A stretch of DNA of 64,000 bases from Astropecten irregularis (Eukaryota > Echinodermata > Asteroidea > Paxillosida > Astropectinidae), in assembly GCA_963971285.1 (NCBI GenBank), contig OZ020250.1, forward strand, positions 16,352,499-16,416,498, read 5' to 3'. The notes below the pieces were generated by a model that did not search any database, was not told the origin of the DNA, and saw nothing but the letters and a program-made list of their open reading frames with translations. This document shows, piece by piece, positions 1 through 11,941 of this stretch; position 1 is the stretch's first letter, and every line of letters begins with the position of its first letter. A program made the translations under genes and the position numbers.

Positions 1-960
1 ACACGCTCATATTTTTTATGGGCCATGGAAAAGAATAACAAGGCCCTACAAGTCATTTTTAGCAGTGGAAATATTGAAGTATTATATTAGACCATCATGG
101 AGCTACTTTTTATTAATACTGTTACTGCTATTTCAAGTCAGGCTTAAAAATTAACCCAAGCTTTTTTCAGTGTCATTTTGTTTACAAGGGTCCAACAAAA
201 ATTAAATCATGCTGAACTATATTGTGAAAATAGTGAAAATTCTGTCAGAGCTGGAACTAAGAACTTAAAAAACTCAATAATCAATAACAACCACACATGT
301 GCAAATAATGACATATAAATGACACAATGACATCAGTTTTTCTTGCTTTAATTTTGCATCCGTGGCAAATATTAAATATTAAATATGTCAATAAATAAAT
401 ATATTATACATACATAAATAAATAAATAAATAAATAACATGAACAAACTGCTACCATACATTAAAAAAGTGCTTATAAATCATGACCATGTACATGTATT
501 TGAAAAACTTCACATTCCCCAATGCAATAAGATCAAATAAACTAGACATGTGTGTGCACAAACACTGAGCTGTTTCGCGTATGTTTTATAAAAATGTACA
601 AAACAAACATGTACACAATTGGTCCAGGACAGAGAAATAGTTTATCAGCGGTGTCTTAATTGTCCTAAACAACTACCAGGAGCGTCGTCACACGTTTATC
701 AATACACGTATAGTACTACAGATACATACACACGGCCATGAGAAACACAGAAACGGCAGATTCTACTATAGGCCAGTACTACACTACTACATGTATAGTA
801 TGTATGGTTGTGCTTATGGGCAGTGGAAACAGCAAAATGACTGATTTTCTAGCTCGTCCTGCTACGTTTACCTGTACACAATTGGCGCAATACTATGGAT
901 AGCCATATCAGCGGTCCAAAAAGTTCTAGTGCCCGTGTTTTGTGTTATGTTTGACTCTAA
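1..960. other. AT-rich non-coding stretch
   Basis: I see no supportable coding exon here. The stretch is AT-rich, with an (AAAT)n microsatellite near 397-440 and scattered TACATGTA-like motifs. Confidence 0.5.
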
Positions 961-999
961 ATTTCAAAATTAATTATTAAAAAAAATCAATAAAAAATC

Positions 1000-1430
1000 A
1001 GGCGATGACGTCATCGTGACGTCACTTCACATTAAGGATACTAGTACCATTTCCTACCTACCCACCAAGTTTCATTACGATCGGATATTAGCTTATATGT
1101 GTTTCTGGGAAAAAATGGCAAAATGAAATATTCAAAAATCAATAAAAAATCAGCCAATGACGTCATCGTGACGTCACTTCACATTTAGGATACTAGTACC
1201 ATTCCCTACCTACCCACCAAGTTTCATCACCATAGGATATTCCCTTGTATGTGAATCTGAAAATCGGCTTTTTGATGACGTCATCATGACGTCACACCTT
1301 TTTTTTATGCTTATAACCTAACAAACATTTTACCGAAAGAATTTCGAAAATACGATTTTGTCGTTCAGGAGATATAAAGAAAAGGTCCAAAAATTGAATA
1401 ATTCATATAAAATCACACGATGACGTCATC
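1000..1430. repeat. Decayed tandem repeat with seven CRE palindromes
   Basis: A unit of about 150 bases occurs at roughly 1000-1090 and again at 1150-1245. Both copies share CACTTCACATT, a TACCTACCCACCAAGTTTC stretch and a GATATTA-like end. TGACGTCA octamers lie at 1006-1013, 1017-1024, 1158-1165, 1169-1176, 1276-1283, 1287-1294 and 1421-1428. Six of the seven form three pairs spaced 11 bp start to start. TGACGTCA is the consensus CREB/ATF site, but the pairing may simply come from the repeat unit. Confidence 0.7.
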
Positions 1431-1490
1431 GACACGTGACTGCAATTTTTGTTTATAATCCATTCATGAATGAGGTCTGTTTGCTAAACT

Positions 1491-1584
1491 GCTGGATAGC
1501 TCAGTTGGCAGAGCGGCTGTATGGTAAAATCATCAGGTCAGCGGTTTGAATCCACTCCAATAAATTTTTCTTTGTTCACTTTTT
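1491..1584 (+). repeat. tRNA-like SINE fragment
   Basis: It begins GCTGGATAGCTCAGTTGG, a pol III A-box-like start, and has a B box GGTTTGAATCC at 1543-1553. It ends in TTCTTTGTTCACTTTT. The same tRNA-like body and tail recur near 21740-21835 and at 33195-33290 in reverse orientation. The anticodon arm is irregular and there is no 3' acceptor complement, so this is a SINE-type remnant and not a tRNA gene. Confidence 0.6.
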
Positions 1585-2276
1585 CCTTAAATCCTTAATG
1601 TCACAAATTGTGTACAAGTATATTTAGTTTACTTATAGCACATACATTTTAGAACAGTTACAACACAGTACAATAGCAATTGTATAGAGTGCTCCTCAAT
1701 TCTAGTTTCGTACGGTACATTTCTCTCAGTCTCTTTTAGGTGCCTGGTTCCCCCAGTGAAATAAAGTACCGGTATGACTATGTCCTTATGCATGCACATG
1801 TAGACAAATAGGTTTAAAGCAGAAAAAATGTTTCTGACTTTGAAAGCATAATAAAAAATTCTGATGTCATTTTAAAACACGAATTGTTGATAATATGCAA
1901 AGATACATTTTTAAAATTTTGAAGAGATGGCATAAATGTTCACAGGGTGGGCCACCTTACTTAAGTACATGTAGCTGCAGATAACACTACCTGGGTCAAT
2001 CCATGTCATTTTTACAACATCAGTGCAATTTACTTTGAATAACAATTTATGTTAACCAGAAGTGTCATTTTGAATTATAACAATTTATGTTAATCAAAAA
2101 CGGTGGTATTTTCTCAAGAAACACTAGCAAAGCTATAAGAAAACCCTTTTCCGATATTACTGAGATAAATTGGATAATCTCATGTACTAAATACCACCCC
2201 ATATTGTTGCATACATTTGTGTTCATTGCATGTGTTGTTTTAAATGGACAAAGTTTTCTATTTGCATTGACCTGAT

Positions 2277-2557
2277 GTAGGTGATAATCATATACACTCC
2301 CTTGTGTCAAAAGATAATTATGTTTACATCTCACTTCTCAGAGTGTGGACCAGAGATAGTCTTAGAAAATTTGGTTGGTCAATTTGGAGTAACCATCTGT
2401 AGTTTATTGATGGTTGAACAAAATAAGTTTTGACATTTGCTTTCGCAATTTTGGTCCTGTCACAGAGGTTGTCATCTGCTTTCCCAAATGGAACAGCTTG
2501 ATTTTAGAGTAGCATGAAGATATCAGCTTCACGAGGGAGTGTATATGATTATCGTCT
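2277..2557. repeat. Inverted repeat spanning the transposase 3' end
   Basis: GATAATCATATACACTCCCT at 2283-2302 is matched by its exact reverse complement at 2534-2553, and weaker matching extends several bases on each side. One arm lies inside the last coding exon of the transposase and the other lies downstream of its stop codon. A transcript running past 2283 could fold back on itself. Confidence 0.75.
2403..2408 (-). terminator. Polyadenylation signal overlapping the stop codon
   Basis: On the minus strand the transposase ends CAT CAA TAA ACT. The last glutamine codon, the stop and the next base together spell AATAAA. The signal therefore overlaps the stop codon, implying a very short 3' UTR if it is used. 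No 3'-end data are available. Confidence 0.4.
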
Positions 2558-5500
2558 ACTGTTGTGTGAAACTGATGGTTGTGGAGTTCAGGAAAGAGAT
2601 TACTACGTGCACAGTTACTTAGGACAGATGATGCTATTGCAACTGAGATGCCAAGACCTTGCGGAAGTTTTCCATCGCATGTTTTGAGAAGTCTTTGGAA
2701 ACACTTTTCAGTTTCCAGGCACACATGAACAACACTGCGTGATGCCTTCTGCAGACCCCCACGGTTTTTCAGAGCCACAAATTTATGTATCTTGCCACTT
2801 TGGTCATTGAGGGCTTCTGTGCACAAGCCACAATCCAGTCGTCGCTTCATCATTTTTACAACAAATCCAGCAATATAACTGACTGCAGCTTCCTTGTACT
2901 GAGATATGGTTTGAAAATTTGGTACATCTGCATAATCATGATCTTCATGCAGTGGCTGAGTTCTAAGCATAAGATCATATTTATGAGCTATGCTTATTGT
3001 TGAAGGTGGTGATACATGGAGAATGGTAGTACTATCACTAAGTATGCAATTTCCTGTTCCATTCTTGACATTGTGCCTTGTCAACAGCCGCTTGTATGCT
3101 GCACAAAATTGGCCTGCTGTTGGATTATTATTGAACCCTCCCCGGGCTCTCACTGCGCTAAAAAATAGCTCTATATGATCCTGACTTAATTTATAAGTCA
3201 AGAGGTATTTCATTGGGGCATTAGGACCTGCAACCAATTCTGCGAAAAGTTTTGAAATACTTTTGATGCTGGCAGCAAAGCCCCTAAAGCCAGTTTTTCT
3301 CGGGGTGAGATGCATTGCTTTACCCGTCGTGTCAGTAAGACCTATGATGAAGCGTTCAGCATCTCCCAAGATCTGAAGCAAGTTATCTCCATTTCCATTT
3401 CTTAATGGAGCTTTTGTACCTTTGCCCAAAGGATTTCTGCTGTTAAGGATATCAAATGCAGCATCAACATGCCTTAAAAAGCAAACAGTAGCCTCACAAC
3501 CTTTAAATTGAGGGAGTTTCAACCCCTCGTTGCAGTATTGCAGGGCATCTGCTACACTGGCACTAAATACTTGTGCGGCCAAATTGACTTTCATTTTTTG
3601 CTTTCGCCACTCAATATGGGCACTCTTCAGTTTGTTACCTAACCGCAGTCCCTCTTTTTCTTGCAGTTTATTTAGCTCTTCTATATATCTCCAACTAATT
3701 GTCTTACCATCGGAGGTTTTGAAAATACCCATGTCTGCAAATGAATTGCGGAGCAATTTCAACATATGACATGCATCAAGAAGAACATGAACTTGAATTG
3801 ACTGATCTGATGGATGAGGAAATGACGGATCCAAGCCTATCACATTCATATTTGCCCCAAGTGATTTCATCATTGCAAAATGACATGATGGGCCATCACA
3901 AGTAAGGGATACTGCTCGCACACCGCTATCATGAAGCCTACGAAAACACTCATTGACCAAGTTTGCTCGTTCTTCCCCACTTAAACCATCTACAAGAAAA
4001 TAGCCAAGTGGTATTTTCCATGCATCATTAGCTGCAACAGCCATGAAAACTAAAGCGTCTTTGGCTACTGGCGTGGAATCATCAAACCTACCGGTACCAA
4101 TGTCTACATAACCTCGGTACATCCCATTTGCATATTCAATATGTTTTCTTATGGCCATTTCATCAAACATGACTGCACATACAGTCTCCTTTCCCTGTGC
4201 CAAGTTGTCATTGACTTTAGCTCTGAGAGCATCAAATGCTTGCTTTGTGAATCCAGGGTCCCCTTCTACACTACAATACCAAGTTCTAATTGTACGAGGA
4301 TGAGGTAATGCCAGGTCAAACGTTTCTCTTACATACTCATAAGCCTTTGCAGAGTAGAACTGCAGAGTCATAGCAAATGAACGGAGGTCTTCTGGGTATG
4401 TGTTACTGTGTTTAGAATTTGACTGCTCAACAATCCTTTGAAAGACTTCTTTTGGGACTCCACTGAAGGTGGACTCCAACATCTCAGCACAGTTAGTTGA
4501 TATAAGACTTTGATTACGCAAAGAATCAATCACTGTGTTTAAGTTTGAAACCTTCTTTTTCAGACGTCGTGTTTTTTGTTGCTCAACTTTCAACTTTTTC
4601 TTACAGGTTTCAAGTTCCTCTACAACTTTGTCTAACTTACGTTTAAGTTTCACAGGGGAATCTAGTAAAGCATAACTGTGATCATTGACACCAATGTGGA
4701 GCTGCTTTGGTGCTGGTGGCTCTTCTGCAGGAGGAGGGCTTGCCTTCTGACTCTTGTCTGAACCTCTTTGAGCAGGTGGTTTCCTGCTTGTAGATTTCTG
4801 TGGAGCAATACATAATAATAGCATAAATAGTAATTAATAATAACCATCTTAAATGCTAAAATAGGGCTACACTTCCATTAAACTGTGCACAAACTTAATT
4901 GTCCCCTAACCCAATATTCCCTTGTCCTCTCCCAACAAAATGTGGTGTATTTATTAATTGGACAAATGGCTTTAAAAGAAGAGTTAATATCTCATTAGGG
5001 TCACACATCCTAATGAGGTGTGTTACCCTCACTCACCAAAATTTCTAAAAATGTGTTACCCTATTGCAGTATTCAGTAAACTAAATTCTGCTTTAAATAA
5101 GTTCTCTAATATTCCCGTAAAATGTTTGGTAGCCATGATGCCATACACGCCCTGCAATAAAGCTGCATATTGCAAGATTTTATGCTTTATTCCAGTGGAA
5201 TTACATCATAGGAATGTTCCATTGCAATATATACCTTATGATAAATGCAATAACTTTAAAGTGTGGTTAGTAAATTTCAAACACTTATGCAAAGAACCAA
5301 CATAGAAAAAAATACAAACCCATTAATGTGCTGGTAACTCAGGAAATAAACACTGTCATCGTCTTGAAGCATGAAGTATACCTCAACTAGAACATGAACA
5401 AGGCAACAATAGTAACAGAACACATTAAAACTCAACTTGAACAAGTAGTTTTTGACATGTATGATTTCCCACAGCCACTTTAGCAGAGCAGGCAACCCTG

Positions 5501-6854
5501 TTAAAGTTTGATATCTAATCAGGATTTTACAATGTCACCTCCATGCCCTACAAAATCCTGCATTGACGCACAAACGCAGTATTGGTTAAAATGTTACGGA
5601 GGGGTAAAAGTTAGGGCCCGTGGTCAACACTGGCATGGCTGATTAACTTGTAAAAACAATGCCCAATACGGGAATACGGTTGAAAGTGTAAACATTAGTA
5701 AAATAACAATCAATGCAATAACACAAAAAACAGGCAGGGATTTTAAATGCAGACACCCAAAACAACGCCCGCCATGTAAAATGGAAGTAAAATGGGGTGA
5801 TGTACAACAACAAAAATAATGAGAAAACTGTAATAGGAGCATTTTATGATCCAGCAGTTTATTCCCCTCTACTGGATGGAAGGAATTGATATACCTAAAA
5901 CTTGGTTTATAAATAAACAACAACAACACAGAAAAAATGAAATCCCTCCCCCCAAAACACAAGTCATTAGAAAATCTGGAGACCTACCTTTTGGAGATGT
6001 TCTGGGAAAGCAAATACTGTTGGTTCAGCATTTGGCTTCAGTCTGACAGTCTGCCCAGATCGGTCAAAGCACTCATTCTTAAAATGTACTGAGCAGATAA
6101 GTGAGGTTTTGGAAGGCTTCCAATTCTGCCTCCTCATGTTGGCAGTCCATTTCAAGACCCTCTCTGACTGGCTATGGGGAAATCTGTAAAAATTACATAC
6201 CAGTAACTAAAATTAATACTGTGCTATAAGTGTAGTGGTTCCAATAGAATGACAAAGTGTGACATTATTTTTAACAGAAAGTTGAGTATGCATGTATTTT
6301 GGTTCACACACTATTTATGCAGTACTGTTTCATTTAGGCAATCCCTATTTTTGTGACAAACTAGCCAAAATATTGGAAATTTGCAATTCGCAAGTAAATT
6401 GTGAAGTTGAAACTTGTATACTGTTAATAATGCACATCTTTCAATTGTTGTCCCCCAGCCTCACCCCCCCCCCCCCACCACCCACCGGCAACCCCACCTC
6501 AGAGGAGGGGAACTGTCAGTTTTGTATTGACAAATTCCTCATCCCTGAGAGGGGAATCTCTTGATAGGTGCATAATGGCATAAGTAGATCAACACTGCCT
6601 TGAACTCTGTGCACAATCCATATGGCAAAGTATGAGTAGATTCTTATTTATAATTTGTAGTTTACGTTTGGGAAGGGGGTGTCCTCAAATGGAAAAGAAA
6701 TCTTCATTGGGATTCATCCTATAAATATGACAAACCAAACTTATAAATTAAAATTGTTGTTTTGGAACATGACTTACTTATGGAATGTCACCCCTCTTTC
6801 GTAATGGCTGCGGTTTGCCCTATTAACACAGCCATAAGCTGTGCAGCCCGACAT
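2404..6854 (-). CDS. THAP-domain P-element-type transposase (THAP9-like), 3 exons
   Basis: Exons on the minus strand: 6854-6778, 6183-5988 and 4797-2404. The donors are GTAAGT and GTAGGT, both acceptors are CAG, and the reading frame stays open, giving 888 aa. The start methionine opens a THAP zinc finger: C4 and C9 in exon 1, the C..H pair (ICSVHF) in exon 2, then an AEPTVFAFP motif where the family has AVPTIF. A lysine-rich coiled coil follows. The catalytic body has FDEMAIRK, TCDGPS, DACHMLKLLRNSF and QDHIELFFSAVRARGG, matching the RNase H-type acidic residues of P-element and THAP9 proteins. Length is near human THAP9 (903 aa). There are no stops or frameshifts, so it may be a recently active transposon or a domesticated gene. 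I found no convincing P-type terminal repeats around it. Confidence 0.85.
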
Positions 6855-7960
6855 TTCTGGCTTCCAAATTCGGGCTGTAATGTACAAAGAGACAAAATAG
6901 ATATAATGAACAAAACAGTGAAGTGGAGTAAGTACACAACCATATGGCATTATGATACCTTTCTATGTAATAAATTAGTAATGATAGGGCCTACCTTCTA
7001 ATTACACTAGTAAGTGCATGTAGTTGATAGCCTATACTCTTTGTTTATGATTCTGACAGGACCGGTCATATATTATAGCCACGTTTAACTTGAAAAACAC
7101 AAGAAGTGAGAAGTCAGTGATTTCCCACCCTTCCCTTGGCTTCATAAAATTACAGATAGGCCTAATCAGCGACTCATGGCATATTGACTAACAGACTAAC
7201 AGTCCCTTGTTTTCTCTGGTGTCATGAAGACCGGTCATGTCAGAATTGTAAAAACGCTAACGTCGTTAGGGACAGCCTTGAATTAATCAATTATGCCCAA
7301 CGTTAGCCCAAGACCGTTAGCCTACTCGTTAGGACAATAGTTATACTGCAGCAAGGGCCTACCTAACGTTTGGCCTACAACAAATCTGATGGAAAATACA
7401 ACAGTTTAACTTTGGAGGAATTAGTAGGCCTAGGCTGCCCTATAAGGCCTAGTAGTAAGAGTGACAAAATGTCAAGTTAATTGTTTTAAAAATAGTGCAA
7501 GGGAAAGAATTCCACTGATGACCATAATTTGTGCACAACTCTATGGAAACAACTGAGGGCGTTTTGAGCAAGATGGCTGCTGCTATATTATTGGAATGGA
7601 ACTTGGAAGTGTACAATTTGTAGGTAAAAAAAACCTGTAAAACTCAATTTTCAGATAGGCCTATGCTACCCAAGTTTTCCACACCTGAGATTGAAGTTCA
7701 TCATAATTTGTATCCAATAAGTGATAAGTTAACTCCTGGAGGATATAATCCTTTTTCCGTAATGGTCATCAGTGGGATTCTTTCCCAGCACTGTACAAGC
7801 CTAGTAGTACTACTACTACTTAGTACTAGTACTAAGTTAGTCCTGCCTACGTGTTAACGTTAGATTTTATTACACTTTTATTTACAGAAAAGATGATTTT
7901 TTGCAGAATTTTCTTTTCCACATGGGAACAGTACCAACGCCGGACACTCAGCCGGCGATC
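6855..7960. other. Upstream region of the transposase gene, no gene seen
   Basis: I see no recognisable exon. The stretch contains several TAGGCCTA-like motifs and a CAAGATGGCTGC motif near 7568 that resembles a YY1-type site. It could include the 5' UTR and promoter of the minus-strand THAP gene, but nothing defines a start site. Confidence 0.35.
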
Positions 7961-8079
7961 ATCTATGACAATCACATATTTACAACAAATTTTAATGCAA
8001 TTTTACCCACCACCACAGCCGCACGGCCTCAGCTTAGTCGAGTCACGACAGTAGGCTGTGTATACACTTTGTGTGTATA

Positions 8080-8400
8080 TTTACGTGTCGTCTGCTCTAC
8101 GCTGGGCGCGAGAATAAAGTGCTTGAATATCCCAACATGGCGCCGCACAACTTCCGGTGACTTCACGGTTCGCCGTCCAATCACTGCACGCGCGACCTAT
8201 CCAGTTTGTATAGATCAGTGCAATAGTCTGGCGCTTTTTGGGTCCGGGAACCAGACTACGTTTGTTCAACCTCGTTCTCGCATCAGATTCGATCCCAGTT
8301 CCTCCCGTAACGAGACACACGAAGTGCGCGGTCTTTTGTTTTCCATTGTTATCATCAGCCGGCTGGGCTTTACTTCGGTCCTCCATTGTTTAAACCGTAC
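8080..8400. promoter_or_regulatory. CpG-rich promoter-like island
   Basis: This block is visibly richer in CpG than its neighbours. It holds a CCAATCA box near 8178, an AACATGGCGCC motif near 8136 and CACGCGCGACC near 8187. A minus-strand ATG at 8386 in an ACAATGG context opens a reading frame, but I do not recognise the peptide and see no clear donor. The block also contains a palindromic AGTCTGG...CCAGACT segment shared with repeats near 58.6 and 62.5 kb. It may be a promoter or part of a GC-rich repeat. Confidence 0.3.
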
Positions 8401-9045
8401 AAAAATGAGGGTCACACTATGCAGGGTGTCCCAGAAAAAACGAAACCGAGAATTGTCAATGTTTAATCCTATTTAAATTTCACTTTTGAATAATAAATGA
8501 CACATTATCTGGAAAGCTTTATATTTCGGAAATAATATTTCCTCAGCTTTCATTTGATATACCATTCATAATTATGATATAGTCCTACATAGCAGCGCAA
8601 CCAAAAGAAAAACTAGAGTTTATGGCTGTTGGAAACAGCACATAAGGCTTTTCCGTACATGACATCAGTACATGTAACTTGCTTGTCTATTAGAATTGTG
8701 TCACTGAAGTTCCATTAACTTGACTTTTGGTGAAAGAATAATGGTCCTATAGCTCTTACCACTTTTAAATGAGGAGCTATACCTCCTGTTTGACCGGAAT
8801 TAGAGGTCACAGGGGTCAAGGAATGTGTCACAATTACTGTAACAATTACTTTTGGTGAAAGAATCAACTTCAATCAATCTCAAACGATTTATTTTTTGTT
8901 GAATTGTAAAGGTTTTAATGATTAAATCTGAATTGCTTGTACTTTGAGACCTGAGGACGTCATGATGACGTAAATGTTGAGCACCAGTGGCGCACCCAAG
9001 GGGTGGGGGGGAGGGGGGGTGTAATTTGCTGCCCTTGCGTATGAC

Positions 9046-9387
9046 ATCTCAACCAAAACAGAAATGTTCACAGATTTACGTATAACTTTCAGGGACTGAA
9101 GATGGTGCTGGTAGAAACCTACTGTTAAAATTTGTCCGCCTGAAATGGTGTATTTATCCAGAAATTAGTAAAACAACGACCGACAATCTTTTTTATCTTT
9201 TAAAATATCAAAAATAAAAGAGAAAAGACTTAATAAATACTGTGGCCGTTTTTCACGACTTTCTCCAAAGGTGGGCACCGTATGGGACAGCAATTTACAC
9301 AGATGACTGTAATTAAGTTACTTGATATTTTTGCCCATAAATCTGTACTTCTTATAGACAAAAACCAAAGTATGATATTACCTTTAA
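9046..9387. mobile_element. TTAA-flanked MITE, family A, left end worn
   Basis: The body contains the family motifs AAAACAGAAATGTTCACAG, CAGATGACTGT and TTTTTGCCCATAAATCTG. It ends ACCAAAGTATGATATTACCT followed by TTAA at 9384-9387. Related copies lie near 13.4, 15.4, 44.4, 46.1, 48.8 and 61.0 kb. A TTAA target is characteristic of piggyBac-type elements. No coding capacity is present. Confidence 0.65.
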
Positions 9388-9390
9388 GGT

Positions 9391-10430
9391 ATATGATGGA
9401 TAACATAATGTGCTTTCACTGTCAGCAATTTTTGTCGCAAAATCCAAGTTCTGTACCATCCCCTTAAAATGGATTTGAAGTGTTATCGTATAAAGAGTAG
9501 TGCTGTCTTTCAGTGTTTCGTTTGGTGTCCAGTGAATGAGCGACTCGACTCATGTGAAAACAAAATGAGATTGTAAAATCATAATTTTTATTCGGGTTAA
9601 ATAAAATTGTCGATACTGTATACACATACACACAGCAGTGACGGTTCGAGGTTGAAAAAAACAAAAGCCCTGCACGAGGCGATTAGGCCACATAAAAAAA
9701 AATTGTTTAGCGTCCACCTCTTCCAAATTTTCTAGGTAGGGAGGGAGGTTTTTATTTTTATTTTTTATTTTAAGGATAGAATGGCAACATGCCTGTGGAA
9801 GAAAAGATACATGGTATTCATGGTCAGAAAACATGTTAGGAAGATACTGAAGACCATAGAAGCTTTCAAGCTAGATATCTGACCATTGGAAATTTTAGTA
9901 GACTAGAGAAACCTAAGTAAAAGCATTAAAATAACAAAAATGTATCAATGACTCACACAGACACAGGGGTTACTTGTTTAATATCATTTTTCGCATGCTG
10001 CGGCTTCTACCCCAGGTGGCCTTCATGATGTTTAGTCCGAAAATTACGGTAGATATTAGCGCACACTGCTTTTACATACAAGAAATAATTGTTTCCCCCA
10101 ATATTTATTTTTTTTTGAGACAAATAAAAAAAAAAAATTAATACAGGTCGGGCTCATATCGGAGGTCGGGCGGGGACGCTAAACAAGTAATTTTTTTTAT
10201 GTGGCCTTACGGGCAGGGATTTACGCAATCAGCATCGATTTTAATGTCTCATTAGGTGTTTTCCCTGGTGTTGGTTGTGAAATGGCTAGCCTTCTTTTGT
10301 TTGATTTTTTTTGGGTATAAATATGGGTGACGCCCAACTGCAAAAGCAATCCGATAGCAAATCCATGGGGGGAAGGAACATTCCTCCATGTATTGGCAGA
10401 CAGTGGGATGCAATTGAAAGTTAATGCATT
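9391..10430. repeat. Dispersed duplication, copy 1
   Basis: The sequence from about TATATGATGGATAACATAAT to the GGTGACG..CCAACTGC..GCAATCCGAT stretch is duplicated at 11316-11790. Copy 1 is interrupted by the 521-bp Harbinger-like element at 9686-10206, which copy 2 lacks. The segment CATGGGGGGAAGGAACATTC and the following AGACAGTGGGATGCAA (10361-10420) occur a further time at 12517-12571. Confidence 0.85.
9686..10206. mobile_element. PIF/Harbinger-like non-autonomous element
   Basis: The terminal inverted repeats begin GGCCACATAAAAAAAA on both sides and continue through TTGTTTAGCGTCC. The flanking 3-bp direct repeat is TTA (9683-9685 and 10207-10209). The duplicated copy at 11.3-11.8 kb reads straight through as GATTACGGGC with a single TTA, which is the unoccupied site. 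A 3-bp TWA target duplication and GGCC-starting ends fit PIF/Harbinger. No transposase is encoded. Confidence 0.85.
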
Positions 10431-10444
10431 GAAAGTAGGATGGC

Positions 10445-10770
10445 CTAAACAAAGTAAAGAATGGAGCAGGAATCGAACCGGCGACCTCCTATAAACACCG
10501 TACAGAACTATATAGGCGCGGAGCTATCCAGCCTTACCTTATATTACGTTGATGTCCCAAATTGTTCGTTAGGCAGTCAGAATTGCCACGCACATAAACT
10601 GTACCCCGAGGATAATTTTATCAATATACTCCCAATGCTGAAACAGTGGGGGATCACTCAAAGAGGATAATGGCTTTTTTAATCAATAAAATTATCAAAT
10701 AACTATAACAGGGGAAACCTGACTGAATTACATGTAATTCAGTCAGGTTTCCCATGTTATAGTTATATTA
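10445..10770 (-). mobile_element. SINE-like element with tRNA-like end and hairpin end
   Basis: Read on the minus strand, a near-perfect hairpin (arms about 36 bases, one mismatch, centred on ACATGT at 10730-10735) is followed by a conserved central body. The body includes CTCTTTGAGTGATC and is followed by a tRNA-like module with B box GGTTCGATTCC. It belongs to the same family as 33195-33524. Confidence 0.7.
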
Positions 10771-11315
10771 AAAGGAGGCGGTTATAAGACAAATTGTACA
10801 CTTCCCGGCAAGATCACAGATTCACATAAAACGTACACAGTATAATGGTGATGATAGGAGAAAACATCCCACGAAATGTTTTTGTCTGAAATGCCATATT
10901 CGCTGAGAAATAAATGAAACTATTTTCCGATTGGAATAAATCGCTTCGAAGCGTTTTATTCATTCGTTGAAAATTAATGCGTAAACGGGTTTTCACTATT
11001 TGAGGTGGGGGTATGGCGTGTATTATCACCCCCCCCCCCAATATTTTGATGTCATTCAAGTTTATTGTAAAGAAATATTACATGATCCTTGTTGTTTTTT
11101 GTGTCTTCGCAGTGAATTTATACTACACATGTAATGTTTAATTCTTCTGAATGCCGTTTTTAAATGCTCTAAAATGCGACTGGTTTGGGAGGGGGGGGGG
11201 GTATCCCCCCCTCCCACAGCCTCCCCCCTGCTCGGTCGTTTCGCTCCCTCGCATAGGACACAAATCGCCAATCACCCCCCCCCCCCCCCAATCATGAAAA
11301 GAAATCGACACCAGT

Positions 11316-11790
11316 GTATATGATGGATTACATAATGTGCTTTCACTGTCAGCAACGGTTTTGTCGCAAAATCCAAGTTCTGTACCATCCCTTTTTAAAT
11401 GGATTAGACAAAGTGTGATCGTATAAAGAGTAGTGCTGTCTTTCAGTGTTTCGTTTGGTGTCCAGTGAATGAGCGACTCGACTCATGTGAAAACAAAATG
11501 AGATTGTAAAATCATAATTTTTATTCGGGTTAAATAAAATTGTCGATACTGTATACACATACACACAGCAGTAACGGTTCGAGGTTGAAAAAAAAACCAA
11601 AAGCCCTGCACGAGGCGATTACGGGCAGGGATTTACGAATTTTTTATACGCAATATCAGCATCGATTTTTAATTTGTCATTAGGTGTTTTCCCTGGTGTT
11701 GGTTGTGAAATGGCTAGCCTTCCTTTGTTTGATTTTTTTGGTATAAATATGGGTGACGACCAACTGCAGAAGCAATCCGATCGTTCGTTG
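11316..11790. repeat. Dispersed duplication, copy 2 (empty site)
   Basis: This stretch is nearly identical to 9391-9685 plus 10207-10350. It lacks the Harbinger-like insertion, so it records the unoccupied TTA target. Shared blocks include GTATACACATACACACAGCA and GAGGTTGAAAAAAA. Confidence 0.85.
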
Positions 11791-11941
11791 CTAAATCAAG
11801 TTCATCTAATTTCCTCGAGCTGAAGCTGGTTTGTCTTTCCGATCTGTGAGTATAGTATAGGAAATATAATAACTGTCTGTATTTATATCTTCGATGTTAA
11901 GGTTTTTGAGGGGTAAGCATTTTATTCCAAGCCTACAAAAC

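Noticed and set aside
1491-1560. Possible functional tRNA gene
   Set aside because: The A and B boxes are good, but the acceptor stem does not close and the anticodon arm is irregular; it matches the SINE-like family.
8081-8386. Minus-strand frame starting MEDRSKAQPADDN
   Set aside because: The start context is fair, but no donor, domain or homologue is recognised. Kept only as part of a promoter-like block.
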